This document shows, in pieces, positions 52,073 through 61,173 of a stretch of 64,000 bases of DNA; the first letter of the stretch is position 1; every line of letters begins with the position of its first letter. The translations under genes were made by a program, and so were the position numbers. The stretch is from Pseudomonas zanjanensis (lineage in GTDB: Bacteria; Pseudomonadota; Gammaproteobacteria; Pseudomonadales; Pseudomonadaceae): positions 62,001 through 126,000 of the forward strand of contig NZ_JABWRB020000005.1 of NCBI RefSeq assembly GCF_014268745.2, given 5' to 3'. A model generated the notes under the pieces. It was not told the DNA's origin. It ran no database searches and saw nothing but the letters and a program-made list of their open reading frames with translations.

Positions 52073-53971
52073 TCAGGAAACCTGCACCCGACGCTTCTCC
52101 GCCACCCAGCTGCGCCCATACAGCACCACGATCGCCACGATCGCCACCACTTGGGCGGCCAGCGAATAGGCATCGGCATGAATGCCCAGCCAGTCGAAGT
52201 CGAAGAACGCCACCGGATGGGTGCCGAAGATCCCGGCTTCCTGCAACGCCTTCACGCCATGACCGGCGAACACCACCGACAGCGCGCACAGCAACGCGGC
52301 GTTGATACTGAAGAACAGCGCCAGCGGCAGTTTCGCCGAGCCGCGCAGGATCACCCAGGCCAACCCCACCAGCAACACCAGCGCCGTCGCACCGCCGGCC
52401 AGCACCGCGTTGTGCCCGGCAGGGCCCGCTTGCAGCCACAGGGTTTCGTAGAACAGGATCACTTCGAACAGTTCGCGATAGACCGAGAAGAACGCCAGGA
52501 TCGCAAAACCAAAACGACCACCGCCGCCCACCAGGCTGCTCTTGATGTAATCCTGCCAGGCCGCTGCGTGGCGACGGTCGTGCATCCAGACACCCAGCCA
52601 CAGCACCATCACGCTGGCGAACAACGCCGTCGCGCCTTCGAGCAACTCGCGCTGGGCACCGCTGACGTCGATCACATACGCCGCCAGGCCCCAGGTCGCC
52701 AGGCCGGCCAGCAGCGCCAGGCCCCAACCGACGTTGACGCTGCGCACCGCCGACTGCTGGCCGGTGTTGCGCAGGAATGCCAGGATTGCCGCCAGCACCA
52801 GGATCGCTTCCAACCCTTCACGCAGCAGGATCAGCAAGCCGGAGATGTAGCTCAGCGACCAGCTCAAGCCATCGCCGCCCAGCAAGTCGGCGGACGCTTT
52901 CAACTTGGCCTTGGCCGCGTCCAGGCGCTGTTCGGCCTGCTCCACCGGCAGACCGTCCTGCAGCGACTGACGGTAGGCCATCAGGGCCTTTTCGGTGTCT
53001 TTGCGCACGTTGGCATCGACATTGTCCAGCGAGCTTTCCACCAGCTCGAAACCTTCCAGATAAGCCGCGACCGACAGGTCGTAGGCCTGGTCATGGTCAC
53101 CGGCGCGATACGCCGCGATGCTTTTGTCCAGGGTAGCGGCCGTGTAGTCGAGCAACTGCGCCGGGCCACGTTGCACCTGTGGCGGCTGGGCGCGCTGGGC
53201 GCGGAATGTCGCCGCCGCCGCCGGGCCTTGCGCGGCGAGGACTTCGCCCGGGGTCTGGCGCGCCAGGTCAGCGAGGTTAAAGACTTGTTCACTTTTGGCC
53301 GCGGCCGGGTCGGCGCTGAAGCTGGCGATGTAGGTCGCCAGGTCCCAGCGTTGACGGTCGTCGAGCTGATCGGCGAAAGCCGGCATGTCGGTGCCTTCGA
53401 TGCCCATGCCGAGGGTGTTGTAGATCCCATAGAGGCTCAGGCGATCCAGGCGCTGGGCGTCCCGCAAGTTGGCGGGCGGCGGTTCCAGGCCAACACCGGC
53501 AGGACCGTCGCCGGCACCGCTGGCACCGTGGCACACCGAACAATTCTGCGCATACAACGGCGCACCGCGAATGGGATCGGGAGTGATGACCGGCGCTTGG
53601 CTGACTTCATATGCCACCGCCAGCTTGGCCCCCAGCTGCCGCGCCAGGCGGGCGACTTCGCCGCCGTCCTGGCGCTGGGTGATCGCCGTGCGCAAGGCGC
53701 CGAGGCCCTGGACCAGCTCAGCCTTTTCCGGTTTGGCCGGCAACCCGACGATCAACCCTTCCAGCGCCTGGGTGAACTCCAACTGCTCGCGGTACTCCGC
53801 CTCGTCGATGACCTTGCCCGCCTCGACCGTAGCCGGGTAATCCGCCCCGATGTAATCCAATAAATGCAGCGCCTGGGGGGCGCTTTCGAGGGTGTCGGCC
53901 AGCAGCGAAGTGCTGCACAGCGCAAGCAATGGCAATACAAGCCAGGCCAGCAAACGGAACGGCGCAGTCAT
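52073..53971 (-). CDS. Cytochrome c / FTR1-family iron permease fusion
   Basis: 632 residues: signal peptide (LLAWLVLPLLALCSTSLLA), a periplasmic helical region, a c-type haem motif CSVCH (C144, C147, H148) with a probable Met ligand in GTDMPAFADQL, a second helical linker, and a seven-helix FTR1 permease. The two REXXE iron-transfer motifs are REGLEAI (about 382) and RELFEVI (about 499). In FTR1 systems ferrous iron is oxidised and passed in; here the haem domain may take the electron, replacing EfeO/EfeB. No efe partner genes are adjacent and no Fur site was recognised. The start at 53971 fits the signal peptide. Confidence 0.9.
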   Translation of the reverse strand: MTAPFRLLAWLVLPLLALCSTSLLADTLESAPQALHLLDYIGADYPATVEAGKVIDEAEYREQLEFTQALEGLIVGLPAKPEKAELVQGLGALRTAITQRQDGGEVARLARQLGAKLAVAYEVSQAPVITPDPIRGAPLYAQNCSVCHGASGAGDGPAGVGLEPPPANLRDAQRLDRLSLYGIYNTLGMGIEGTDMPAFADQLDDRQRWDLATYIASFSADPAAAKSEQVFNLADLARQTPGEVLAAQGPAAAATFRAQRAQPPQVQRGPAQLLDYTAATLDKSIAAYRAGDHDQAYDLSVAAYLEGFELVESSLDNVDANVRKDTEKALMAYRQSLQDGLPVEQAEQRLDAAKAKLKASADLLGGDGLSWSLSYISGLLILLREGLEAILVLAAILAFLRNTGQQSAVRSVNVGWGLALLAGLATWGLAAYVIDVSGAQRELLEGATALFASVMVLWLGVWMHDRRHAAAWQDYIKSSLVGGGGRFGFAILAFFSVYRELFEVILFYETLWLQAGPAGHNAVLAGGATALVLLVGLAWVILRGSAKLPLALFFSINAALLCALSVVFAGHGVKALQEAGIFGTHPVAFFDFDWLGIHADAYSLAAQVVAIVAIVVLYGRSWVAEKRRVQVS

Positions 53972-54281
53972 GAATGACTCTCGGTTGGTAATAAGAAGTA
54001 ACACATTGTTCACTTCCAATGGCTTTGGCTCAAGGGCGGATGTGCCTGGGGAGCCGATTTTCATCGGATTTTCATGCTTTGGAGGTGATGTCACAAAAAC
54101 AGCATTTCGCAATTGAAAAGCCATTACATAGCCAAGCGCCATGTTTATAATCCCGCGGCCTTCTTATCATTCGATGGCATAAAAGCTCCTCTTTTTATGA
54201 GGAACCGACAGCGTTTCGACGCTCGTCCGTGGGATCGCTCCAGCCCGGCCCGCACACCCCCGGCTGCTATCAGGGAAGAAA
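53972..54281. promoter_or_regulatory. Divergent promoter region, iron permease and lipoprotein cluster
   Basis: About 310 bp with lower GC in the middle (54060-54200, including TTTATAAT and TTCTTATC). It probably holds both promoters. No gene or clear operator was recognised. Confidence 0.45.
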
Positions 54282-55682
54282 ATGTTCATGGCATCCCGTG
54301 CCGTTCTTTCGGTCGCCCTTGGCGCGATCACCTTGTTGTCCGGCTGCTCGGCCTTTCGCAACTACGACAGCGAATTGGCCCAGACCAACCAGCAGCTGGC
54401 GTCCGGCAACGTCGACGGCGCGTTGACCCTGCTGGAAAAGAACAACTCCAGTCAGGACAAAGACCTGCTGTATTACTTCGAGAAAGGTGAGCTGCTGCGT
54501 GCCAAGGGCGATTTGTCCGGCAGCCAGACCGCCTGGAACAGCGCCGATCAGCAGGTCGGCCAGTGGGAGGATGCGGTCAAGCTCGACACAGCCAAGTACC
54601 TGGCCCAGTTCGGCAGCTTCCTGGTCAACGATAAAGTCCGCCGCTACGAAGGCTACGATTACGAAAAGGTCATGCTGACCACGCAGATGGCCCTGAATCT
54701 GCTGGCGGTGAATGACTTCGACGGCGCCCGGACCCAGATCAAGAAGACCCACGAACGCGAAGCGGTGATTGCCGACCTGCGGGACAAGGAATACCTCAAG
54801 CGCGAGGAAGAAGCCGAGAAACAAGGGGTCAGGACCGAATACAAGGACCTCCAGGGTTACCCGGTGGCCAGCCTCGACGCCCCGGAAGTCGTCGGCCTCA
54901 AAAACAGTTACCAAAGCGCGTTCAGCCACTACCTGGCCGGTTTCGTCTACGAAGCCCTGGGTGAAAAGGACCTGGCCGCGCCGGGCTATCGCAAGGCCGC
55001 CGAACTGCGCCCCAACACGCCATTGCTGGAGCAGGCCCTGCGCGACCTGGACAAGCCTGCCGCCAAAAGCGATGACAGCGACATCCTGATCGTGGTGCAG
55101 AGTGGCCTGGCGCCGTCCCGGGACTCGATCCGCATTCCCCTTCCGCTGCCGATCAGCGGCAACCTGGTCATCACGCCGTTGTCGTTCCCGCTGATCAAGC
55201 CTGACACCTCCACAGCCACCTTCGGCCAGATCGGTGTCGATGGCCGCCAGTTGGACCTGACCCAGCTCAACAGCACCACCGCCATGTCGCGCCGAGCCCT
55301 GCGCGATGACATGCCGGGCATCATCCTGCGCACCACCGTGCGCGCCATCACCCGTGGCGTGGCGCAAAAACAGATCAACGAAACCAACCCCCTGGCCGGC
55401 CTGGCCGTGGGTCTTACCTCGGCGGTACTCGAAGGCGCCGACACCCGGACCTGGCGCACCCTGCCCGACTACACCCAGGTCGTGCGCCTGCGCCTGAAGA
55501 AAGGCGAGCACCAGGTCACCCTGCCAAGCGCGGTGGGCGGTTCGGTGGTCAAGGTCACCGTCGACCAGCGCTACCAGGTCATCACGCTACGGGCGGTGGG
55601 TAACCAAGTGTTCGCCGGCGGTTTGGCGGCCCAGGTGATACCAAGCGCCAACCCGACCGCCATTGCCCTCAAGCAACCTTAA
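54282..55682 (+). CDS. COG3014-family lipoprotein
   Basis: 466 residues. A lipobox LLSGCSAF places the lipid on Cys about 22, so it is membrane-anchored. The N-terminal half is TPR-like (ASGNVDGALTLLEKN, AVNDFDGARTQIKK, YEALGEKDLAAPGYRKAAEL), which suggests protein binding. The C-terminal half is beta-rich (RIPLPLPISGNLVITPLSFP). First of four plus-strand envelope genes (COG3014, YcfL, LpoB-like, CsgG-like), the combination found in several gammaproteobacteria. Start at 54282 or, two codons on, at 54288. Function unknown. Confidence 0.85.
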   Translation: MFMASRAVLSVALGAITLLSGCSAFRNYDSELAQTNQQLASGNVDGALTLLEKNNSSQDKDLLYYFEKGELLRAKGDLSGSQTAWNSADQQVGQWEDAVKLDTAKYLAQFGSFLVNDKVRRYEGYDYEKVMLTTQMALNLLAVNDFDGARTQIKKTHEREAVIADLRDKEYLKREEEAEKQGVRTEYKDLQGYPVASLDAPEVVGLKNSYQSAFSHYLAGFVYEALGEKDLAAPGYRKAAELRPNTPLLEQALRDLDKPAAKSDDSDILIVVQSGLAPSRDSIRIPLPLPISGNLVITPLSFPLIKPDTSTATFGQIGVDGRQLDLTQLNSTTAMSRRALRDDMPGIILRTTVRAITRGVAQKQINETNPLAGLAVGLTSAVLEGADTRTWRTLPDYTQVVRLRLKKGEHQVTLPSAVGGSVVKVTVDQRYQVITLRAVGNQVFAGGLAAQVIPSANPTAIALKQP

Positions 55683-55700
55683 GAACGGAGTCTTGTTCAC

Positions 55701-56072
55701 ATGCGTTTAAAACTGATCGCCGTCGGCGCCCTGGCCTTGCTGGCCGGTTGCGCCACCCCGCCGCCACCGGAGCCGGGCAGCGCCGCCAGCAAGGTCGTGG
55801 CGATGGGCAAGACCAAGAACATCGTGGTCGGCGCCATGCGCGTGGCCCGGGAAAACGGCTACATGACCGTCAACGTCCAGTTGAGCAATACCAGCTACAA
55901 CAACAAGACGATGTATTACCGCTTTGCCTGGCTGGGGCCGGAAGGCTTTCCGATCGCCGAAGAAGAAACCTGGAAAAGCCTGACGATGTATGGCGAACAG
56001 ACCAGTTTCCTGCCGGCCATCGCACCGACACCCAAGGCCGTGGATTTCCGTTTGGAAATCAATACCCCTTGA
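55701..56072 (+). CDS. YcfL-family lipoprotein
   Basis: 123 residues with lipobox LLAGCATP and a short beta-sandwich domain (YMTVNVQLSNTSYNNKTMYYRFAWLGPEG...EETWKSLTMYGEQ) of the DUF1425/YcfL type. In E. coli ycfL sits next to lpoB, as here. It starts 18 bp after the preceding gene and is co-transcribed with it. Its biochemical role is not known. Confidence 0.87.
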   Translation: MRLKLIAVGALALLAGCATPPPPEPGSAASKVVAMGKTKNIVVGAMRVARENGYMTVNVQLSNTSYNNKTMYYRFAWLGPEGFPIAEEETWKSLTMYGEQTSFLPAIAPTPKAVDFRLEINTP

Positions 56073-56104
56073 GCCTGATCCCGGTCGGTCAAGCCAGCAC
56101 GGAC

Positions 56105-56201
56105 CTGTGGCGAGGGAGCTTGCTCCCGCTGGGCCGCGAAGCGGCCCCAAGATCTTGCGGTCGCTGCGCAGCCGAGCGGGAGCAAGCTCCCTCGCCACAG
56201 G
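56105..56201. repeat. REP pair, class C, inside the lipoprotein cluster
   Basis: CTGTGGCGAGGGAGCTTGCT and its complement with inner stem GGGCCGC / GCGGCCC. It lies between two genes of one probable operon and may dampen or protect the transcript. Confidence 0.88.
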
Positions 56202-56277
56202 GATCGTCGGCACAAGTTCCTTTACCGATCGGCATTGCACCTAAGCCCATATTCATTCAGTTTTCGAGAGCCCCCAC

Positions 56278-56865
56278 ATGTTCGTACGCATTTCCTCCCT
56301 CGCCCTCGCCGCCCTGCTGGTCAGCGGCTGTGCCAACAACTCGCCGGTCCTGGGCAACAAGAACATCAGCTACGGCGACACCAAGGCCGTGGAAACCGTG
56401 ACCAACGAGTTCGGCTCCACCGACCTGCAAATGATCGCCGAGTCCATGACCCGCTCCCTGGCCCAGTCCGGCATCCTGCAGGGTCGCCCGGTTGTCCAGG
56501 TCTATGACGTGAAGAACAAGACCAGCGAATACATCGACACCCGCGAAATCACCACCAGCATCAAGACCCAGTTGATGAAGACCGGCGCGGCCCGTTTCGC
56601 CAGCGACAACACCGCCATGGAAAGCCAGGTCGACCAGCTCAAGCTGCAGAACCAGAGCGGCCTGTACAAGAAAAGCACCGTGGCCAAGACCGGCAACATG
56701 ATCGCTGCCAAGTACCGCCTCGAGGGCTCCATCAGCTCGATCGTCAAGCGCAGCAGCGACTACAAGGACGTCTTCTACAAATTCAGCCTGCAATTGATCG
56801 ACGTCGAGAGCGGTCTGGCCGAGTGGATGGACGAAAAAGAAATCCGCAAGACCACGGAGCGCTAA
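56278..56865 (+). CDS. LpoB-family lipoprotein (penicillin-binding protein activator-like)
   Basis: 195 residues, lipobox LLVSGCANN. The body is an LpoB/CsgG-N type alpha-beta domain (VTNEFGSTDLQMIAESMTRSL, RPVVQVYDVKNKTSEYIDT, NMIAAKYRLEGSISSIVKR). In E. coli LpoB activates PBP1b from the outer membrane. In P. aeruginosa that job is done by a different protein (LpoP), so this homologue probably serves the local four-gene cluster instead. It is 3 bp from the next gene. Confidence 0.88.
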   Translation: MFVRISSLALAALLVSGCANNSPVLGNKNISYGDTKAVETVTNEFGSTDLQMIAESMTRSLAQSGILQGRPVVQVYDVKNKTSEYIDTREITTSIKTQLMKTGAARFASDNTAMESQVDQLKLQNQSGLYKKSTVAKTGNMIAAKYRLEGSISSIVKRSSDYKDVFYKFSLQLIDVESGLAEWMDEKEIRKTTER

Positions 56866-56868
56866 GCC

Positions 56869-57612
56869 ATGCGCACATGGATAGGCATCATGGCCCTGGC
56901 CTGCGCATTCAGTGCCCAGGCGGCCCCAAAAGTCGCGGTGACCGACCTGGCGTACCAGGAGCGGGTGGAGGAATACATCCACACCGTTTCGGCGCAAAGC
57001 AACTTCCAGGCGAACCCCTACAGCGCCAGCGCTTCCTCGAGCTACGACGAGATGGAAGCCACCAGCAGCTACATCGAGCAGGGCGAACTGCGCAAGTTCA
57101 CCGGCGACATCAAGGGCGAGATCCTGCGCAGCGGCATGTTCCAGCTGACCCAGGGCACGCCCCACACGGCGGCTTCCACTGGCGACGTGTATGACGTGAT
57201 CAAGCGCATCAAGGCCGGCAACTTCAAGGGTGCCGACTACGTGCTGTTCGGCACCGTGTCGGACATCGACTTCACCCGCGACATCAACGAGCTGGCCCAT
57301 ACCGACAGCTACTCGGCTGTGCTGGCGTTGACCCTGGTGGCGGACTTCAGCCTGATCAACACCAAGACCTACGAGATCACCTCGGCCTTCACGGCCATGG
57401 GCGAAGGCCAGGACACCAAGTTGCTGAACCACCGGGACGCACGCATCAGCCTCAACCGCCCGCGGGTGGTCCGCGAAGTGTCCAAGGCCTTGGGTGAAGA
57501 CGTGGCGCGGCAACTGAGCGAACAACTCGGCGGCCCGAGCTACGAGCAACCTGGCGAACCGGTACAGCGCAATAACCTGCCCCGGGACACGGCGCCGGTG
57601 ATCTTGCGCTGA
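56869..57612 (+). CDS. Periplasmic CsgG-N/LpoB-like protein
   Basis: 247 residues with a Sec signal peptide (IGIMALACAFSAQA, no lipobox Cys) and a CsgG-like nucleotide-free alpha-beta core (PKVAVTDLAYQERVEEYI, GADYVLFGTVSDIDF, YSAVLALTLVADFSLINTKTYEI). The C-terminal 25 residues are polar and proline-rich. It resembles its upstream neighbour in fold but not in anchoring, so the two may form a hetero-assembly. Function unknown. Confidence 0.85.
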   Translation: MRTWIGIMALACAFSAQAAPKVAVTDLAYQERVEEYIHTVSAQSNFQANPYSASASSSYDEMEATSSYIEQGELRKFTGDIKGEILRSGMFQLTQGTPHTAASTGDVYDVIKRIKAGNFKGADYVLFGTVSDIDFTRDINELAHTDSYSAVLALTLVADFSLINTKTYEITSAFTAMGEGQDTKLLNHRDARISLNRPRVVREVSKALGEDVARQLSEQLGGPSYEQPGEPVQRNNLPRDTAPVILR

Positions 57613-57639
57613 GTCATACCGTCGGGTAGCTGTTTAGCG

Positions 57640-57845
57640 GCTCTTGTGGCGAGCTAGCTGTTTTAGCTTCTGTGATGAGCTGAATGCTTTTGTGGCGAGG
57701 GAGCTTGCTCCCGCTGGGCCGGTCCGACGCTTCGGGCGAAGCGGCCCCAAGATCTTGTGGTCGCTGCGCAACCGAGCGGGAGCAAGCTCCCTCGCCACAA
57801 AAGCCCTCTACAAAAGCCAGCCACAAAAGCTACCTCGCCACAGGT
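57640..57845. repeat. Nested REP cluster, class C
   Basis: An intact inverted class C pair (57690-57800) is enclosed by a second, degenerate pair: TTGTGGCGAGCTAGCT on the left and AGCTACCTCGCCACAGG on the right. It lies between convergent genes. Confidence 0.85.
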
Positions 57846-57851
57846 TTCGCT

Positions 57852-58484
57852 TTATGCCGCGGCTTTGCGAATCGTCGCAAGCAAACCCGCCGCGCCAATG
57901 AACATACCCGCAAAGGCACGGTTCATCCGCCGCTGTTGTTTCGGTGTGCGCAACAGACGCAGGACTTTCGACGCCAACCCGGTGTACCCGGCCATGACGA
58001 TGAGATCGACGGCGATCATGGTGACGCCCAGGATCAGGTACTGCTGGATCAACGGCGCATGGGGATTGATGAACTGCGGCAACACCGCCAGCATGAACAC
58101 CAGCGCCTTGGGGTTGCTGACATTGACCAGGAAACCGCGAAACACCAGCGCCAGGGGCTTACCGATGGGCCGTGGGGCCGCGTCGTCGGTCATGTCGCCG
58201 GGAATGGCTCGCCACTGCTTGACCCCCAGGTAGACCAGGTAGGCCACGCCGAACCACTTGATGGCATAGAACGCAGTGGCCGACGCCGTGAGGATCGCGC
58301 CAACACCAGCGGCAACGACCACGATTTGCAACGCCAGGCCCAATTGCAGGCCCAAGGCGTTCCAGTAACCGCGCCAAAAGCCATATCGCAGACCGCTGGA
58401 CATCGATGCAATCGCGCCGGCACCCGGTGAAAGACTGATCACCCAGCACGCAGCGAAAAACGCCAACCATGTTTCCAGCACCAT
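57852..58484 (-). CDS. LysE/RhtB-family amino acid exporter
   Basis: 210 residues with about six membrane segments. Family marks: VISLSPGAGAIASMSSGLRYGFWRGYWNALG at the N-terminus and VNVSNPKALVFMLAVLPQFI in the middle. These proteins export amino acids or homoserine-lactone-type compounds; specificity is unknown. Single-gene unit. Confidence 0.93.
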   Translation of the reverse strand: MVLETWLAFFAACWVISLSPGAGAIASMSSGLRYGFWRGYWNALGLQLGLALQIVVVAAGVGAILTASATAFYAIKWFGVAYLVYLGVKQWRAIPGDMTDDAAPRPIGKPLALVFRGFLVNVSNPKALVFMLAVLPQFINPHAPLIQQYLILGVTMIAVDLIVMAGYTGLASKVLRLLRTPKQQRRMNRAFAGMFIGAAGLLATIRKAAA

Positions 58485-58582
58485 TTCACCCCCCGGCTTG
58501 GATTCGTCGAAACGACTAAGCTAATGCGCCGTCACGTGGTTGACCATCGTTTTTTGCACACGCATTTGAGTCGATGCAAACA

Positions 58583-58627
58583 CCGTGGCGAGGGAGCTCG
58601 CTCCCGCTGGGCCGCGTAGCGGCCCTA
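58583..58627. repeat. Solitary REP arm, class C
   Basis: CGTGGCGAGGGAGCTCGCTC followed by inner stem GGGCCGC / GCGGCCC; the second arm is missing, and the stop codon of the MscS gene lies 5 bp away. Confidence 0.75.
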
Positions 58628-58631
58628 TGCG

Positions 58632-59213
58632 TTATTCGACGAACCCACCCACCGGAAACGCCTCACTGCCGCGCCAGCGCCGCACCGAGCGCTGGAAGAA
58701 CAGGCTGTTGGGCACTTGCACCATCGCGCTGCCGGTGCCGAGTTCCTCGGGTTCGATCAGCGTGGTGTACAGCAGATTGATTGCCACCACGCGCCCCTTG
58801 ATACCGGGCTTGTCGGTGCTATCCACCAACTCGACCACATCGCCCAGGCGAAAGGGTCCCACGGTGTAGATCAAAACGGCGCAGAACAGGTTGGACAGCA
58901 CGCTCCAGATGGCGAAGAACGCCACCGCTGCCACCGCGACAAAGCCCGACAGCGCCGTCCACAGCACCGTGGCCGAGACACCCAGGCGTTCGAGCACCAC
59001 CAGCACCGCAGTGCCCATGATCAGCCAGCGCAGCACACCCCGCAGGATAATCACCAGTTGGGGTGGGAGCGGGTAACGCTCACCCAGGCCCGTGAGCGCA
59101 CGCGCGACGAAGCGCTGCGAGACATAACCGGCCACCAGGATCAGCAGGATTTGCACACCGAGCCAGATCGGCTCGATCCACATGACAGGGACAGGCAACG
59201 CCAACGCTTCCAT
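58632..59213 (-). CDS. Small MscS-family mechanosensitive channel
   Basis: 193 residues, shorter than MscS (286). Membrane helices at about 13-32, 55-76 and 85-115. The pore helix and the start of the MscS beta domain (SVLSNLFCAVLIYTVGPFRLGDVVEL) are clear, but the C-terminal alpha-beta vestibule is absent. The start ATG overlaps the stop of the ABC-F gene as TGATG, so its translation is coupled. Confidence 0.88.
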   Translation of the reverse strand: MEALALPVPVMWIEPIWLGVQILLILVAGYVSQRFVARALTGLGERYPLPPQLVIILRGVLRWLIMGTAVLVVLERLGVSATVLWTALSGFVAVAAVAFFAIWSVLSNLFCAVLIYTVGPFRLGDVVELVDSTDKPGIKGRVVAINLLYTTLIEPEELGTGSAMVQVPNSLFFQRSVRRWRGSEAFPVGGFVE

Positions 59214-61123
59214 CAGGACAACGCCTCCAGCTCCGCTTGCAGGTTTTCCAGCAATTCCAGCGCTTGCATCCAAGCCTCCTCGAGCTCCGCTTCCCGGACC
59301 TTCAGCTTGGCCTGTTCGGCCAGCAGGTCACGCAACTCATCCTTGCGCGCTGCCTCGTAGAGACCACTGTCGCCCAGGCTGGTTTCGATTTTCTGCAGTT
59401 TTTCGTGCAGCTTGCCCAGCTCGGCTTCGAGCTTGTCGGCCTCGCGCTTGTGCGGCGCCAGTTGCTGGCGAAGTGCGGCGGCGGCCTGGCGCTGGGCTTT
59501 CTTGTCGGTCTTGTCCGGGTTGACCGGTGTGCTGCTGACCGGCGCGTTGCGCTGGCGGTACTCCACCAGCCAACGGGCGTAGTCCTCCAGGTCACCGTCG
59601 AACTCCTCGACCTTGCCATCGGCGACCAGGAAGAAGTTATCCGTGGTGCTCTTGAGCAAATGCCGATCGTGGGACACCACCAGCACCGCGCCACTGAATT
59701 CCTGCAAGGCCATGGTCAGGGCCAGGCGCATTTCCAGGTCCAGGTGGTTGGTCGGTTCGTCGAGCAGCAACAGGTTCGGCCGGCCCCAGGCGATCAACGC
59801 CAGCGCCAGGCGGGCCTTTTCGCCACCGGAGAAATTCAACACCGGCTCGTCGATGCGCGCCCCGCGGAAATCGAAACCGCCGAGGAAATCGCGCAGGGTC
59901 TGCTCACGCTCGGTCGGCGCCAACCGTTGCAGGTGCAGCAGCGGGCTGGCCTTGGAATCCAGGGAGTCGAGCTGGTGCTGGGCGAAGTAGCCGACGACGG
60001 TGTTTTCACCTCGGGTCAGGCGCCCGGCCAAAGGCTCGAGTTCGCCGGACAGGTTCTTGATCAGGGTCGACTTACCGGCACCGTTGGGGCCCAGCAGGCC
60101 GATCCGCGCACCGGGGGTCAGTTGCAGCTTGACCTTCTCCAACACGGTCTTGTCGCCGTAGCCCAGGCGTGCGTCAGACAGGTCGATCAACGGGCTGGAG
60201 ATCTTGGTCGATTCGCGGAAGACAAAGTCGAACGGTGAATCGACGTGGGCCGCCGACAGCTCTTCCATCCGCTCCAGCGCCTTGATCCGGCTCTGGGCCT
60301 GGCGTGCCTTGGTGGCCTGGGCCTTGAAGCGGGCGATGTAGCTTTCCATGTGCGCACGTTGCGCCTGTTGCTTCTCATAGGCCTGCTGTTGCTGGGCCAG
60401 GCGTTCGGCACGGGCGCGCTCGAAGGCGCTGTAGCCGCCACGGTACAAGGTGAGCTTGCGCTGGTCGACATGGGCCACGTGATCCACCACCGCATCGAGG
60501 AAATCACGGTCGTGGGAAATCAACAGCAGCGTGCCCGGGTAGCTCTTGAGCCAGTCTTCGAGCCAGATGATGGCGTCGAGGTCCAAGTGGTTGGTCGGTT
60601 CATCGAGCAACAACAGGTCCGAAGGGCACATCAACGCCTGCGCCAGGTTCAGGCGCATCCGCCAGCCGCCGGAGAAATCCCCGACCTGACGGTCCATCTG
60701 TTCATTGGTGAAACCCAGGCCGGCGAGCAATTTACGCGCGCGGGCATCGGCGGTGTAGCCATCGGCACTGTCGAGTTCCGAATGCAGGCGGGCCTGTGCG
60801 GCACCGTCGTGGGCCGCTTCCGCCGCCGCCAGGTCACGTTGCACCTGGCGCAGGCGCAGGTCGCCATCGAGCACGTAGTCCACCGCCAGGCGCTCGAGGG
60901 TGTCGACCTCCTGGCGCATGTGGGCGATGCGCCAATCGGCCGGCAGCAGGCAATCGCCCGAGTCCGGGTGCAGCTCGCCTCGCAGCAAGGCGAACAGGCT
61001 CGATTTGCCGGCACCGTTGGCACCGATGAGGCCGGCTTTGTGGCCGGCGTGCAGGGTCAGCTCGGCGTCTTCTAGCAGACGTTGCGGGCCACGCTGTAAA
61101 GTCAGGTTCTGAAGTCGGATCAT
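59213..61123 (-). CDS. ABC-F family ATPase, YheS type
   Basis: 636 residues, two ABC domains and no membrane segment. First: GANGAGKSS, FSGGWRMRL, LLLLDEPTNHLDL. Linker with long charged helix (about 230-300). Second: GPNGAGKST, FSGGEKARLAL, LLLLDEPTNHLDL. The C-terminal 100 residues form a coiled coil (KREADKLEAELGKLHEKLQKI) as in YheS and Uup. ABC-F proteins act on stalled or idling ribosomes at the E site. The ATG for MIRLQNLTL is taken; the long upstream frame is antisense to the next gene. Confidence 0.94.
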   Translation of the reverse strand: MIRLQNLTLQRGPQRLLEDAELTLHAGHKAGLIGANGAGKSSLFALLRGELHPDSGDCLLPADWRIAHMRQEVDTLERLAVDYVLDGDLRLRQVQRDLAAAEAAHDGAAQARLHSELDSADGYTADARARKLLAGLGFTNEQMDRQVGDFSGGWRMRLNLAQALMCPSDLLLLDEPTNHLDLDAIIWLEDWLKSYPGTLLLISHDRDFLDAVVDHVAHVDQRKLTLYRGGYSAFERARAERLAQQQQAYEKQQAQRAHMESYIARFKAQATKARQAQSRIKALERMEELSAAHVDSPFDFVFRESTKISSPLIDLSDARLGYGDKTVLEKVKLQLTPGARIGLLGPNGAGKSTLIKNLSGELEPLAGRLTRGENTVVGYFAQHQLDSLDSKASPLLHLQRLAPTEREQTLRDFLGGFDFRGARIDEPVLNFSGGEKARLALALIAWGRPNLLLLDEPTNHLDLEMRLALTMALQEFSGAVLVVSHDRHLLKSTTDNFFLVADGKVEEFDGDLEDYARWLVEYRQRNAPVSSTPVNPDKTDKKAQRQAAAALRQQLAPHKREADKLEAELGKLHEKLQKIETSLGDSGLYEAARKDELRDLLAEQAKLKVREAELEEAWMQALELLENLQAELEALS

Positions 61124-61173
61124 AATGGCGGCGGAGTCTACCAGCTTCGCTCGCAACTGGCGCGAGTAGCACG

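Noticed and set aside
53972..54142. Upstream extension of the cytochrome c/FTR1 frame
   Set aside because: The signal peptide begins at 53971; the extension lacks any conserved feature.
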